Source: Planococcus soli (GTDB lineage: Bacteria; Bacillota; Bacilli; Bacillales_A; Planococcaceae). From it: a DNA stretch of 64,000 nucleotides. Position 1 is the stretch's first letter; each line of letters starts with the position of its first letter. The notes under the pieces were generated by a model, which searched no databases, was not told the DNA's origin, and saw nothing but the letters and a program-made list of their open reading frames with translations. Positions 35,775-44,250 of the stretch are shown here, piece after piece. The stretch is from assembly GCF_016881065.1 (NCBI RefSeq), contig NZ_WXYN01000046.1, positions 20,790 through 84,789 of the forward strand. The letters are read 5' to 3'. A program made the translations under genes and the position numbers.

Positions 35775-36788
35775 ATGAATACAAAAAGATGGATCGCTTT
35801 AGTAGTGGCTGCAGCCGTATTGGGAATTTCATTGGTTATCAACTCAGCTTTCGCTTTTCTTCAAAGCGGATTTGGAGAGGGTGTCGATGACTTGATGGCG
35901 ACTACCCAATCTAGCATCTCCGAAGTCGTTATAGAAGAGGGAGATTTTGATAATCGTGTAGCAGTGTTGAATGTGGACGGAGTGATCCAAGACACAGGCG
36001 AGGCATCGTCTCTATTTGGAACAACCGGGTATAACCATTCTTTCTTTATGGAACAATTGGAAAATGTCAAAGAGGATGACTCAGTTAAAGCTGTCGTGCT
36101 TACGGTAAATTCACCGGGCGGCGGAGTAGTAGAGTCAGCTGAAATTTACGACAAGATTATTGAAATCCAGGAAGAAACGGAAAAACCGTTTTATGTTTCC
36201 ATGGGAGCGACAGCAGCATCAGGCGGCTATTACATTGCTGCACCCGCAGATAAGATTTTTGTAAATGAAGAAACTTTGACGGGTTCTATCGGGGTCATCA
36301 TGCAAAGCGTCAATTACGGCGAACTGGCAGAGCGCTACGGTGTGGACTTTGTCACGATCAAGTCAGGACCATACAAAGACATTATGAGCGCAACGCGCGA
36401 CATGACAGAGGACGAACGTGCACTTCTTCAGGAGATGCTGGATGATTCATATGAATCATTTGTAGATGTTATCGAAGAAGGCAGAGGCATGACGGAAGAT
36501 GAAGTGAGAGCTGTTGCAGATGGCCGTGTCATGAATGGCCGCCAGGCAGTGGAAGTCAACTTGGCAGATGATTTCGGATTTGAAGAAGACGTCATTGAGC
36601 AAGTAAAGACCGACTTTGATTTGGGCAATGCAGAAGTATTCCAATACGGTGCTTCAGAAGGATTGGGCTCATTGTTATCGATGAAAGTAAATTCGTTCTT
36701 CGGCAATGACATTGAGACGCAGATGATTACAAAAATGCTGACTGAATACAGTTCTCCGCGTATGATGTATTTATACGGTGATAAATAA
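35775..36788 (+). CDS. sppA: signal peptide peptidase SppA
   Basis: A 337-aa membrane-anchored serine protease (S49) that clears cleaved signal peptides. One N-terminal membrane helix (about 6-29). The catalytic nucleophile Ser is in MGATAASGGYYIA (about residue 157) and the general-base Lys in KSGPYKDIMS (about 209). Starts after AAGGAGGGAA. The RDD gene yteJ follows by ten bases, the same pair as in B. subtilis, where SppA also aids resistance to lantibiotics. Confidence 0.95.
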   Translation: MNTKRWIALVVAAAVLGISLVINSAFAFLQSGFGEGVDDLMATTQSSISEVVIEEGDFDNRVAVLNVDGVIQDTGEASSLFGTTGYNHSFFMEQLENVKEDDSVKAVVLTVNSPGGGVVESAEIYDKIIEIQEETEKPFYVSMGATAASGGYYIAAPADKIFVNEETLTGSIGVIMQSVNYGELAERYGVDFVTIKSGPYKDIMSATRDMTEDERALLQEMLDDSYESFVDVIEEGRGMTEDEVRAVADGRVMNGRQAVEVNLADDFGFEEDVIEQVKTDFDLGNAEVFQYGASEGLGSLLSMKVNSFFGNDIETQMITKMLTEYSSPRMMYLYGDK

Positions 36789-36797
36789 GGAGGGACC

Positions 36798-37376
36798 ATG
36801 ATGACAGACCACGAAACGAATAAACCAGCAGAAGTGCAAGTCGCACCACATCGTCCCGACACACCAAGCTACGAGGAAGTTCTGTTTTATGAACGGAAAC
36901 CGGCCGGATTTTGGGTGCGGTTTTGGGCGTACTTGATCGATCTTTTAGTCATTGCAGGGCTTACATCAATCTTAGTCAAGCCGGTATTTGCGCTTCTCGG
37001 TCTTGAAACAAGCGGCATCCCTTGGTATGCACCCTATGCCGTTTTGTCAGCTGTCGTCTTCTATGGCTATTTTGTGCTGATGACAAAATTCTTCAGACAG
37101 ACTGTTGGGAAAATGATTATGGGCATCCGGGTAGTATCGTTGAAGTCAGACAATTTATCATGGACAACGCTCCTATTCCGCGAGTGGATCGGACGATTCT
37201 TATCGGTGACCATTTGGCCGCTTTACTGGATTGTCGGGTTTACCCCGTTAAAACAAGGAATTCATGATTATATCGCGGACACAACAGTGGTTCACGAAGA
37301 ATCTTTCCGCAAAAACAAGCTGGTGCAGAAGAAACGCCCAGATGGGTCTGGGTTGCATGAGACCCGAGCCTTTTAG
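36798..37376 (+). CDS. yteJ: RDD family membrane protein YteJ
   Basis: A 192-aa protein with the RDD motif region (GFWVRFWAYLIDLLVIAGL) and three to four membrane helices (about 46-65, 85-102, 140-160); the charged C-terminal tail is Lys-rich. Cotranscribed with sppA. In B. subtilis YteJ modulates SppA activity. Two neighbouring ATGs follow GGAGGG; the first is given. Confidence 0.9.
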   Translation: MMTDHETNKPAEVQVAPHRPDTPSYEEVLFYERKPAGFWVRFWAYLIDLLVIAGLTSILVKPVFALLGLETSGIPWYAPYAVLSAVVFYGYFVLMTKFFRQTVGKMIMGIRVVSLKSDNLSWTTLLFREWIGRFLSVTIWPLYWIVGFTPLKQGIHDYIADTTVVHEESFRKNKLVQKKRPDGSGLHETRAF

Positions 37377-37411
37377 TATGATGTAGATATGATGAAAGGG
37401 AGGCGTTTTGA

Positions 37412-37918
37412 TTGGTACAAGTCACATTCAAGAAAAACCCTGTTACCTTACCAAATAGAGAAGTGAAAGTTGGAGATGAGGCTCCAGATTTTTCGGTGCT
37501 ATGGACGGACCTGAACCCGGTGACACTGAAAGATACAGCTGGAAAGATTCGTCTTATCAGTGTGGTCCCGTCACTGGATACCGGCGTCTGCTCGGACCAG
37601 ACAAAACGCTTCAGCGACGAGGCAGCGGCATTAGGCGACAATGTTGCAGTGTTGACCATTTCAGCTGATCTGCCGTTTGCGCAAAAACGCTGGACAGAAA
37701 TCAACAAAGTTGATGCACTTACTACTTTGTCGGATCATCGGGACTTGTCTTTCGGTGAAGCGTACGGCGTAACGATGAAGGAACTTCGCCTACTGGCACG
37801 TTCTATTTTTGTTATCGACCAAAATGACAAAGTTGCGTACGTAGAATATGTTCCCGAAGGAACGGATCATCCCGATTACGAAAAAGCATTAAAGGCAGTA
37901 AAAGAATTAACAAACTAA
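37412..37918 (+). CDS. tpx: thiol peroxidase Tpx lacking the resolving cysteine
   Basis: A 168-aa atypical 2-Cys peroxiredoxin-family enzyme reducing hydroperoxides. The peroxidatic Cys60 lies in PSLDTGVCSDQT with the conserved Thr57, and LRLLARSIFVID is family typical. The resolving Cys95 of other Tpx proteins (RWC- or RFC- motif) is replaced: here the sequence is QKRWTEINK with Thr95 encoded by ACA at 37694-37696, so Cys60 is the only cysteine. The enzyme must act as a 1-Cys form, reduced by an external thiol such as bacillithiol or thioredoxin. TTG start behind AAAGGGAGG. Confidence 0.93.
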   Translation: MVQVTFKKNPVTLPNREVKVGDEAPDFSVLWTDLNPVTLKDTAGKIRLISVVPSLDTGVCSDQTKRFSDEAAALGDNVAVLTISADLPFAQKRWTEINKVDALTTLSDHRDLSFGEAYGVTMKELRLLARSIFVIDQNDKVAYVEYVPEGTDHPDYEKALKAVKELTN

Positions 37919-37923
37919 TACAA

Positions 37924-37955
37924 GAAACCCACTCAAAAGAGTGGGTTTCCTTATT
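37924..37955 (+). terminator. rho-independent terminator of tpx
   Basis: Arms GAAACCCACTC / GAGTGGGTTTC around AAAA; weak T tail (TTATT). Confidence 0.8.
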
Positions 37956-37970
37956 GAGGACGGCGAACGC

Positions 37971-38894
37971 ATGAATTCAACAATGGAAAAGACTTTTTAT
38001 TTTATTGACAACCACACGACAAAAATCCAGCAGGAACAAGAAAATGCTTATTTGGAAAGCTTGTTGACTACAACGGAGAATTGGCTGGATGGACTCATCA
38101 AGCCCGAAGCAGGAGCCAGCAAGGAAGATATTCGTAAAGCGCTTCAACTGGCTGTACTGAAAGGCATGAAAGAGCATGTCCAGCCGCATCACCAAATGAC
38201 GCCGGATGCGCTTGGGTTGTTGGTCGGCTACCTGGTGGAACTGTTTGTGAAAAAAGAGCAAGCCGTCATATTGGATCCGGCTGTCGGAACCGGAAACTTG
38301 CTGCTGACGGTTATGAACTATTTGGATGGCCGCTTGACCGGAGCCGGAGTAGAGCTGGACGACCTGCTGATCCGATTGGCTTCAAATGCCGGGAATCTGA
38401 TTGAACAGCCGATCACTTTCTATTTGCAGGACGCTTTACAGCCCCTATTAATCGATCCGGTCGACGTCGTCGTTTCGGATTTGCCGGTGGGCTACTATCC
38501 GGACGAAGAAACAGCTGCAACCTACGAATTGAAAGCCGATGAAGGCATGTCTTTTGCACATCATCTGTTTATCGAGCAATCCTTAAAGCATACGGCTGAA
38601 GGCGGCTATCTGTTTTTCATCGTACCAAAAGCCTTGTTTGAATCCGCACAAGCGAGCCAATTGCACAGCTTCCTGAAAAAGCATGCCCATATCCAATCGG
38701 TTATGGAATTGCCGGAAAGCTTGTTCAAAAATTCGGCTCATGCAAAAGGAATCCTGGTCTTGCAGAAAAAGCAGGAAGGTGTCAAAGCTCCAAAGGAAGT
38801 CCTATTGGCGCGTGTTCCGAATATGTCGAAGCCGGAATCCATGTCGAAGTTCTTTTCCCAGGTGACCGATTGGTTTAAAGAAAACAAAGAATAA
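37971..38894 (+). CDS. ytxK: YtxK, class I SAM-dependent (N6-adenine type) methyltransferase-like protein
   Basis: A 307-aa protein with an N-terminal helical region and a Rossmann methyltransferase domain. Motif I is LDPAVGTGNLLL (about 106-117); the catalytic (N/D)PPY motif appears as SDLPVGYYP. The best match is B. subtilis YtxK, which follows tpx there as well. No restriction or specificity subunit is nearby, so it is unlikely to be a restriction-modification enzyme; an RNA or protein substrate is possible. In B. subtilis ackA comes next; it is not present here. Confidence 0.88.
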   Translation: MNSTMEKTFYFIDNHTTKIQQEQENAYLESLLTTTENWLDGLIKPEAGASKEDIRKALQLAVLKGMKEHVQPHHQMTPDALGLLVGYLVELFVKKEQAVILDPAVGTGNLLLTVMNYLDGRLTGAGVELDDLLIRLASNAGNLIEQPITFYLQDALQPLLIDPVDVVVSDLPVGYYPDEETAATYELKADEGMSFAHHLFIEQSLKHTAEGGYLFFIVPKALFESAQASQLHSFLKKHAHIQSVMELPESLFKNSAHAKGILVLQKKQEGVKAPKEVLLARVPNMSKPESMSKFFSQVTDWFKENKE

Positions 38895-38969
38895 AGCAGC
38901 CGATTTATGCTATACTAAGGCTATAAAACATCCATATGAACCATTTTTTGATGAAAAGAGGGATGCGCA

Positions 38970-39155
38970 ATGACTGAATCAAACGAAACACCAAAAAAAG
39001 TCAGTTTGCAGGAAGCTGTAAAACGCCAGCTGGAAGCTAAGAAAAACCAGGCTGGAGACAAACAATCCGGCGGCAATGCTTCACTGTCGACCAAAAAGAT
39101 GAAGAGCCAGCAATCGAAAAAAGTCAGCAATAACCGCCGCAAAATGGGGACGTAA
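38970..39155 (+). CDS. small basic protein, unknown
   Basis: A 61-aa Lys/Gln/Ser-rich hydrophilic protein with no cysteine, no hydrophobic segment and predicted disorder, ending RRKMGT. Good AGAGGG ribosome site at a usual distance, a TGCTATACT extended -10 about 55 bases upstream, and a terminator directly after it support a real, independently expressed gene. I do not recognise it. The composition suggests nucleic-acid or ribosome binding, but this is inference from charge alone. Confidence 0.65.
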   Translation: MTESNETPKKVSLQEAVKRQLEAKKNQAGDKQSGGNASLSTKKMKSQQSKKVSNNRRKMGT

Positions 39156-39188
39156 CAAGCAACTAATCACACATATGGAAGATTGACG

Positions 39189-39221
39189 AAAAGGCAGGGA
39201 GATCCATTCCCTGCCTTTTTT
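39189..39221 (+). terminator. rho-independent terminator
   Basis: Arms AAAAGGCAGGGA / TCCCTGCCTTTT with loop GATCCAT-like and T run, after the 61-aa gene. Confidence 0.92.
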
Positions 39222-39287
39222 CATTGCGAAAAAAGGAGTATAATACTTTAAATTGACTATTCGAAAAAAAGAAAAGGGATGAATAAT

Positions 39288-40145
39288 ATGGAGACAAATC
39301 TTGGGAATGCATATGACTCCAACACCTTTCAAGCAGATTGTGCAAACTGTTTTGGCCTTTGCTGTGTGGCATTGGCATTTACAGCTTCTTCAGATTTTCC
39401 TGTCGACAAAGCAGCAGGCGTTCCATGCAAAAACCTGGAAGATGATTTTCGCTGCGGCATCCATCGGAACTTAAGGCTCTCGGGCTATAGCGGATGTACA
39501 GTGTTCGATTGCCTTGGTGCAGGGCAGAAAGTTTCCCAGCAGACATTCGGAGGCATAAGCTGGAAAGACCGTCCACAGTCGGCTCAACAAATATTTCAGG
39601 TGCTGCCGGTTATGCAGCAGCTTCACGAAATGATGCTCTATCTCACGCAAGCCATTGAACGCCATGGCAAAGGGGAAATGGAAACTGAACTCCGAGAAAG
39701 CAGAAAAGCGATTTATGGATTGACTTTAGCATCAGCTGAAAGACTGCTGGCGATTGATTTGCACCAATACCGCGTGAACATCAACGAGTTGCTGGTCCAA
39801 GTTAGCGAAGAAGTCCGGCTCGAATCAGGTCGCTTTAATAAAAAAATGAACCGGAAAAAAGGACCGAATTATCAAGGTACAGATTTAATGGGTGCAACAT
39901 TTCAAGGAAAAGCCATGAAGGGCTCATTGTTTAGAGGCGCATATTTGATTGGAGCGGATATGAGTAGAGCAGACTTAGGAAATTCAGATTTTATCGGTGC
40001 AGACATGAGAAATGCGGACTTGTCTGGAGCGGATTTGAGTGGCAGCCTGTATTTGACACAAATGCAATTGAATTCAGCAAAAGGAAACTACAGCACTAAA
40101 TTGCCGGCTTTACTATCAAGGCCGGCTCATTGGTGTAAGAAATAA
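39288..40145 (+). CDS. Cys-rich (YkgJ-like) pentapeptide-repeat protein
   Basis: A 285-aa cytosolic protein. Residues 17-80 contain Cys18-x2-Cys21-x3-CysCys26 and four more cysteines (PCKNL, FRCGIH, SGCTVFDC), a pattern like the YkgJ metal-binding proteins. Residues about 100-180 are helical. Residues about 190-260 form pentapeptide repeats (ADLGN, ADMRN, ADLSG, ADLSG), a short right-handed beta-helix. A TATAAT lies at 39238. ATG 39288 has better spacing from AAAAGGG than the ATG at 39279. Function unknown. Confidence 0.85.
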   Translation: METNLGNAYDSNTFQADCANCFGLCCVALAFTASSDFPVDKAAGVPCKNLEDDFRCGIHRNLRLSGYSGCTVFDCLGAGQKVSQQTFGGISWKDRPQSAQQIFQVLPVMQQLHEMMLYLTQAIERHGKGEMETELRESRKAIYGLTLASAERLLAIDLHQYRVNINELLVQVSEEVRLESGRFNKKMNRKKGPNYQGTDLMGATFQGKAMKGSLFRGAYLIGADMSRADLGNSDFIGADMRNADLSGADLSGSLYLTQMQLNSAKGNYSTKLPALLSRPAHWCKK

Positions 40146-40188
40146 ACATGCCATTGCCATAGCGGATTGTTTAATGAGGAGGGTTTTG

Positions 40189-40710
40189 ATGTATGCGGGA
40201 TTTTTGCTTCGTTTAAAAGCTTTTGCAGTCGATTACTTGTTGATTTTGGCATATCTGGCGGTGCTGCTGATTTTTTCTGTATTTTTGATGCCTTCACTAC
40301 AGGGGTGGTTTCAGCAATCACAGGTTACCGCTCAGCTCGCTGGTTTTCTGTTGCTGACGCTGCCTGTTTCGCTGTATTTTATCATCACGGATTCAAGAGT
40401 CGGCAAGCAATCGATCGGCAAACGAAAAATGCAGATCCGCGTGGTGGATGAAAATAATCGATCCATCTCTATCTGCCAGTCAATCTTTCGGATTGCATTG
40501 AAGTTTTTGCCTTGGGAACTGTCCCATTTCATGGCCTACCGAATGATATATATGGAAGATGGTGAGGTGCTGCTAGTGGATTATTTCATTGGGGGATTGA
40601 TCTACGGATTGATATTGCTGTATGTTCTTATGGTCTTCCTTACCAAAAACAACCAGTCCTTTTATGACTACTTTGCAAAAACCTATGTTGTAAAATTAAA
40701 TTATTCCTGA
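40189..40710 (+). CDS. RDD family membrane protein
   Basis: A 173-aa membrane protein with RDD features: FLLRLKAFAVDYLLILAYLA near the N-terminus, SIGKRKMQIRVVDENN centrally, and three hydrophobic segments plus a fourth near the C-terminus. ATG 40189 follows GAGGAGGG; the in-frame start at 40174 overlaps this ribosome site. RDD proteins have been linked to ion transport or to regulation of partners; no partner is evident here. Distinct from YteJ at 36798. Confidence 0.85.
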   Translation: MYAGFLLRLKAFAVDYLLILAYLAVLLIFSVFLMPSLQGWFQQSQVTAQLAGFLLLTLPVSLYFIITDSRVGKQSIGKRKMQIRVVDENNRSISICQSIFRIALKFLPWELSHFMAYRMIYMEDGEVLLVDYFIGGLIYGLILLYVLMVFLTKNNQSFYDYFAKTYVVKLNYS

Positions 40711-40716
40711 AAAGTA

Positions 40717-40744
40717 TTGACTTGCCGGGAAGAACTGATAGAAT
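40717..40744 (+). promoter_or_regulatory. sigma-A promoter of the nhaC leader
   Basis: TTGACT (40717-40722), 16-base spacer, TAGAAT (40739-40744), upstream of the T-box RNA. Confidence 0.7.
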
Positions 40745-40799
40745 CTATTTCAATATACTTTTTAAAAGAGCAGGTTTATCAATTTATCTTATAAATTAA

Positions 40800-41011
40800 C
40801 TCGATCGATGATTTAGTAGGCGATTTGTGTGCAGCAGCAAGAGACTGGATGGCAGGTGTGAATTCAGGCAGCAAATCGGGTGAAGTACACCATCAGTTTT
40901 GATCGTTTCGCAAAAGAGTGGATGCTTTGTTCAGTTAAAGCATTAAATTGGGTGGTAACGCGGAGAAAACCTTCGTCCCTTTATTGGGACAGGAGGTTTT
41001 CTCTTTTTTAT
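40800..41011 (+). promoter_or_regulatory. T-box riboswitch, tyrosine specific (upstream of NhaC-family transporter)
   Basis: Stem I arms CGATTTG / CAAATCG, AGTA on the 5' side and GAA on the 3' side of the specifier loop, specifier codon TAC (40886-40888, Tyr), AGAG element, T-box core TTGGGTGGTAACGCG (about 40949-40963), and a terminator GAGAAAACC...GGTTTTCTC (40963-41003) followed by T6. TGGT in the core suits tRNA ending ACCA. Confidence 0.93.
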
Positions 41012-41031
41012 AGAGAAAAGGAGAGTTTATT

Positions 41032-42417
41032 ATGAACAATATTAAGTCGGTCATCACTCCAAGGTTTTGGGAAGCATTACTTGCAACAGTTACTATTTTT
41101 CTGGTAATCAGCATCAGCATCATCCGTTTTGAATCGGTTCCGCATATTCCAATCCTATTTTCGATTTTGCTGCTATTCGTTTACGGATTTCTTAAGAAAG
41201 TGTCCTACCGCGAGCTGGAGAAAGGATTGGTTGAAGGAGCGGGTGCTGGCATGAGCGCTGTCTTTCTCTTTTTCTTCATCGGCATCCTCATCAGCAGCTG
41301 GATGATCAGCGGCACTATTCCGGCACTCATCTTTACAGGATTCACGCTGGTTTCCATGACATTTTTCTACGCCATCGTTTTTGTTGTGACATCATTGATC
41401 GGTTTATCGATCGGCAGTTCACTGACAACGGTCGCAACAATCGGCGTTGCTTTTATTGGTATGGCAACTGCGATGGATCTGTCACTGGCGATTACGGCGG
41501 GAGCGATTGTGTCGGGAGCGTTTTTCGGCGATAAGATGTCGCCGTTGTCGGACACTACAAACTTATCTTCTGCTATTGTCGGTGTGGATCTTTTTGAACA
41601 TATCCGTAACATGGGATGGACGACAGTTCCCGCTTTTGCGATCACTTTGATTTTGTTCGCATTGCTTTCTCCGGAAGCAGCAGGCGCAAGTGTTCAGGAC
41701 GTAACGGCTTTTAAAGAAGGGTTGTCAGCTACCGGCATGATCCACTGGTATACAATCATTCCTCTGATTGTGCTCATCATCCTGACAATCATGAAATTGC
41801 CGGCTTTGCTGACGCTGGCACTTAGTGCACTGTCAGCCATCATGATATCTTTTTTGCATCAAAGTTCAACAGCTTCTGAAATATTTTCGGTGCTGTTCAG
41901 CGGATATGTATCCACGACAGGCATCGATGAAATTGATTCGCTGCTGACGCGCGGCGGAATGGAGAGCATGATGTTCACTGTTGCATTGGTGCTGCTGGCA
42001 CTCAGTATGGGAGGGCTGTTTTTCAAATTGGGCATCGTCCAGTGTCTGTTGGCAAAGGTGGAAAGCCTATTGAAAAAGGTTTCGTCAGTCATTGCTGCTT
42101 CTGCATTTACAGCAATTGGAATCAACATTCTGATCGGTGAGCAGTACCTGTCGATTTTATTGACAGGACAAGCATTTAAAGAGCCTTACGATAAAGTGGG
42201 GCTTGCCGGCAAAAACTTGAGCCGGGTGATGGAGGATGCGGGAACTGTAGTCAACCCGCTCGTGCCTTGGAGTGTTTGCGGAATCTTCATCACGGGTGTC
42301 ATCGGTGTTTCGACGCTCGATTACTTGCCGTTCGCGTTCTTCTGCCTGCTGTCGCCGGTATTGACCATTTTATTCGGTTTTACCGGGAAAACGTTGACCT
42401 TCAAGCAAGCCAAATAA
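41032..42417 (+). CDS. nhaC: NhaC-family Na+/H+ antiporter-like transporter, predicted tyrosine transporter
   Basis: A 461-aa polytopic membrane protein (about 11-12 helices) of the NhaC family, with the family block SGAFFGDKMSPLSDTTNLSSAIVGVDLFEHI near residues 159-190 and GEQYLSILLTGQ later. Family members are annotated as Na+/H+ antiporters, but the tyrosine T-box leader means expression should rise when tRNA-Tyr is uncharged, which favours tyrosine uptake coupled to Na+ or H+. Comparative work on T-boxes has proposed tyrosine transport for T-box-linked NhaC proteins. ATG follows AAAAGGAGAG. Confidence 0.9.
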   Translation: MNNIKSVITPRFWEALLATVTIFLVISISIIRFESVPHIPILFSILLLFVYGFLKKVSYRELEKGLVEGAGAGMSAVFLFFFIGILISSWMISGTIPALIFTGFTLVSMTFFYAIVFVVTSLIGLSIGSSLTTVATIGVAFIGMATAMDLSLAITAGAIVSGAFFGDKMSPLSDTTNLSSAIVGVDLFEHIRNMGWTTVPAFAITLILFALLSPEAAGASVQDVTAFKEGLSATGMIHWYTIIPLIVLIILTIMKLPALLTLALSALSAIMISFLHQSSTASEIFSVLFSGYVSTTGIDEIDSLLTRGGMESMMFTVALVLLALSMGGLFFKLGIVQCLLAKVESLLKKVSSVIAASAFTAIGINILIGEQYLSILLTGQAFKEPYDKVGLAGKNLSRVMEDAGTVVNPLVPWSVCGIFITGVIGVSTLDYLPFAFFCLLSPVLTILFGFTGKTLTFKQAK

Positions 42418-42429
42418 TATTCACATTGG

Positions 42430-42464
42430 AAAGCAGATGATTATAGTGATCATCTGCTTTTTTT
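42430..42464 (+). terminator. rho-independent terminator of nhaC
   Basis: Arms AAGCAGATGAT / ATCATCTGCTT with T run. Confidence 0.92.
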
Positions 42465-42557
42465 GATAAAGGGATTTTTGCAGACGGGTCGAATAGTATT
42501 CTATATAGACCTATTTATCGCCGTGCCCTGGAAAAAACAGTCGAGGGAGTAGATAAA

Positions 42558-42977
42558 ATGTACAAGTCAATTTTACTGGCCGCAGATGGTTCAGAAAATT
42601 CCACAAGGGCTGGCAATCAAGCTGCACAATTGGCATCCTTGGTTAAAGGGGCCGAAGTAACCCTCGTATACGTTTCCGACTTTAAAGAAGACAGCCATGA
42701 GGAACTCCATGACGGCGGGGCAATTGAATTTGAATTGTCGCGAAAAAAGAAAATCCAGCCTATTCGAGAAGCTTTGGAGCACGAAAAAATCTTTTACAAA
42801 ACAAAAATCCTGCATGGCCGTCCGGCACCGGCAATCATCGAACTTGCAAACGAAGGAAACTTTGATTTGGTGGTTATCGGCAGCAGGGGATTAAATGCGT
42901 TTTCTGAAATAATGTTGGGCAGTGTCAGCCATAAAGTCGTCAATGGAGTGAACTGTCCCGTGCTGGTCGTAAAGTAA
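42558..42977 (+). CDS. universal stress protein (UspA family)
   Basis: A 139-aa single-domain Usp. It begins YKSILLAADGSENS, and has the ATP-binding signature GSRGLNAFSEIMLGSVSHKVV (G-2x-G-9x-G-S/T type) near the C-terminus, so it probably binds ATP. Start follows GAGGGAG. Independent gene between nhaC and yjdM; a second, longer Usp lies at 47677. Stress role is by family. Confidence 0.9.
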   Translation: MYKSILLAADGSENSTRAGNQAAQLASLVKGAEVTLVYVSDFKEDSHEELHDGGAIEFELSRKKKIQPIREALEHEKIFYKTKILHGRPAPAIIELANEGNFDLVVIGSRGLNAFSEIMLGSVSHKVVNGVNCPVLVVK

Positions 42978-43074
42978 TGCAGGCTTTGAGGCGGTTAACT
43001 CTGGTATACTAATGAAAAAGATCGGTCTTGTCTGCACTTGATCCAACGGAAGGCCGCCTGGAGGAAAACAACAA

Positions 43075-43416
43075 ATGGAAACTTTGCCAAATTGCCCTGA
43101 GTGCAACTCTGAATACACCTACGAAGACGGCAGCTTGCTGGTATGCCCTGAATGTGCGCATGAATGGAGTCCACTTGCTGAAGCCGAAAGTACAGATGCA
43201 GAAAAAATTGTCAGAGATGCAAACGGCACGCCTTTACAAGACGGAGATGCAGTCACCGTCATCAAAGATCTGAAAGTCAAAGGCAGTTCATCGACTTTGA
43301 AAATTGGTACGAAAGTAAAAAGCATCCGGCTGGTCGAAGGGGATCATGACATCGACTGCAAAATTGATGGCTTTGGAGCCATGAAACTGAAATCGGAATT
43401 TGTCAAAAAAGCATAA
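43075..43416 (+). CDS. yjdM: zinc-ribbon protein YjdM/PhnA family
   Basis: A 113-aa protein with an N-terminal zinc ribbon (Cys7-x2-Cys10 and Cys24-x2-Cys27) and a C-terminal SH3-like beta domain ([31 protein letters not shown]). This is the former 'PhnA' family; the name is historical and no phosphonate genes are near. ATG follows AGGAAA-type site. Ends at a long terminator convergent with the que operon. Confidence 0.93.
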   Translation: METLPNCPECNSEYTYEDGSLLVCPECAHEWSPLAEAESTDAEKIVRDANGTPLQDGDAVTVIKDLKVKGSSSTLKIGTKVKSIRLVEGDHDIDCKIDGFGAMKLKSEFVKKA

Positions 43417-43421
43417 CTTGA

Positions 43422-43466
43422 AAAGACCCTGCCCAAACTTAATGAAAAGTTTGGGCAGGGTCTTTA
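43422..43466. terminator. long bidirectional terminator between yjdM and queE
   Basis: A perfect 19-bp stem (AAAGACCCTGCCCAAACTT and its complement) with a 7-base loop. Confidence 0.92.
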
Positions 43467-43542
43467 AGATTTTATAGGCCAGGGTGATTGAACCGCAAAA
43501 CTGATTTCTTAAGTTGTGTAAGTCGACCCTTCATCCAGCAGA

Positions 43543-44250
43543 TCAAACGCCGCGCTTATTGCCCCATACCAACGTATGCAATTGCGGCAGCACCTTGGCG
43601 TCGTTCATGATTGGGGAACTGATATGGTAATCAATTAATTGCTCATAACGATGCAGCAAGTTGGAAACCAGCTGCGCGTCATCAGTTGTAGCGGTATCAT
43701 CGTTTCCGGTCTGCAAGAAAAATGGGGCTGCTGGATAACGCTGATGAAGCCCTTCTGCATAGGCAAAATCATCTTGGTCAAAAACGACGACTTTCAGGCT
43801 GACATTGGCATGCAGCAACTTCTCCATAAACAAGTCCAGCTTTGCAAAATCCGTCTTCATTCCAGAGCTGGGTGGTTTTGGTGATAGCGTGATGTCATCG
43901 ATTTCCATTAGCCAGTCCTGCCAAATAGAGGCTTGCGTTTCAACAGCCACTTTCCAGCCCTGCTGATGGCACAACTCGACCAATTCGCCGATGCCTTTAT
44001 GAAGAGCAGGATTGCCGCCCGAAATGGTGACGTGTGAAAATGCAGCCCCTCCAATTTGGATGAGCTCTTCAACTATGTCGGCAGGCTGCTTGGAGGTGCT
44101 GGTTCCTGTGCCGTCCCAGGTGAATTTCGAATCGCACCAGGAACAGGAATAATCGCACCCTGCCGTACGTACGAACATGGTTTTTTGACCCATGACCATG
44201 CCTTCACCTTGTATTGTCGGGCCGAAAATTTCCATTACCGGAATCCTCAT
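43543..44250 (-). CDS. queE: 7-carboxy-7-deazaguanine synthase QueE
   Basis: A 235-aa radical-SAM enzyme of queuosine synthesis, converting carboxytetrahydropterin to CDG. The iron-sulfur motif Cys32-x3-Cys36-x2-Cys39 is in GCDYSCSWCDSKF, and VTISGGNPALH binds SAM. Third gene of queC-queD-queE; its start overlaps the queD stop by four bases. No queF follows before the terminator. Confidence 0.96.
   Translation of the reverse strand: MRIPVMEIFGPTIQGEGMVMGQKTMFVRTAGCDYSCSWCDSKFTWDGTGTSTSKQPADIVEELIQIGGAAFSHVTISGGNPALHKGIGELVELCHQQGWKVAVETQASIWQDWLMEIDDITLSPKPPSSGMKTDFAKLDLFMEKLLHANVSLKVVVFDQDDFAYAEGLHQRYPAAPFFLQTGNDDTATTDDAQLVSNLLHRYEQLIDYHISSPIMNDAKVLPQLHTLVWGNKRGV

Noticed and set aside
40100-40126. 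GCCGGC inverted repeat as terminator of the pentapeptide gene
   Set aside because: It lies inside the coding end, has a 12-base loop and no T run.
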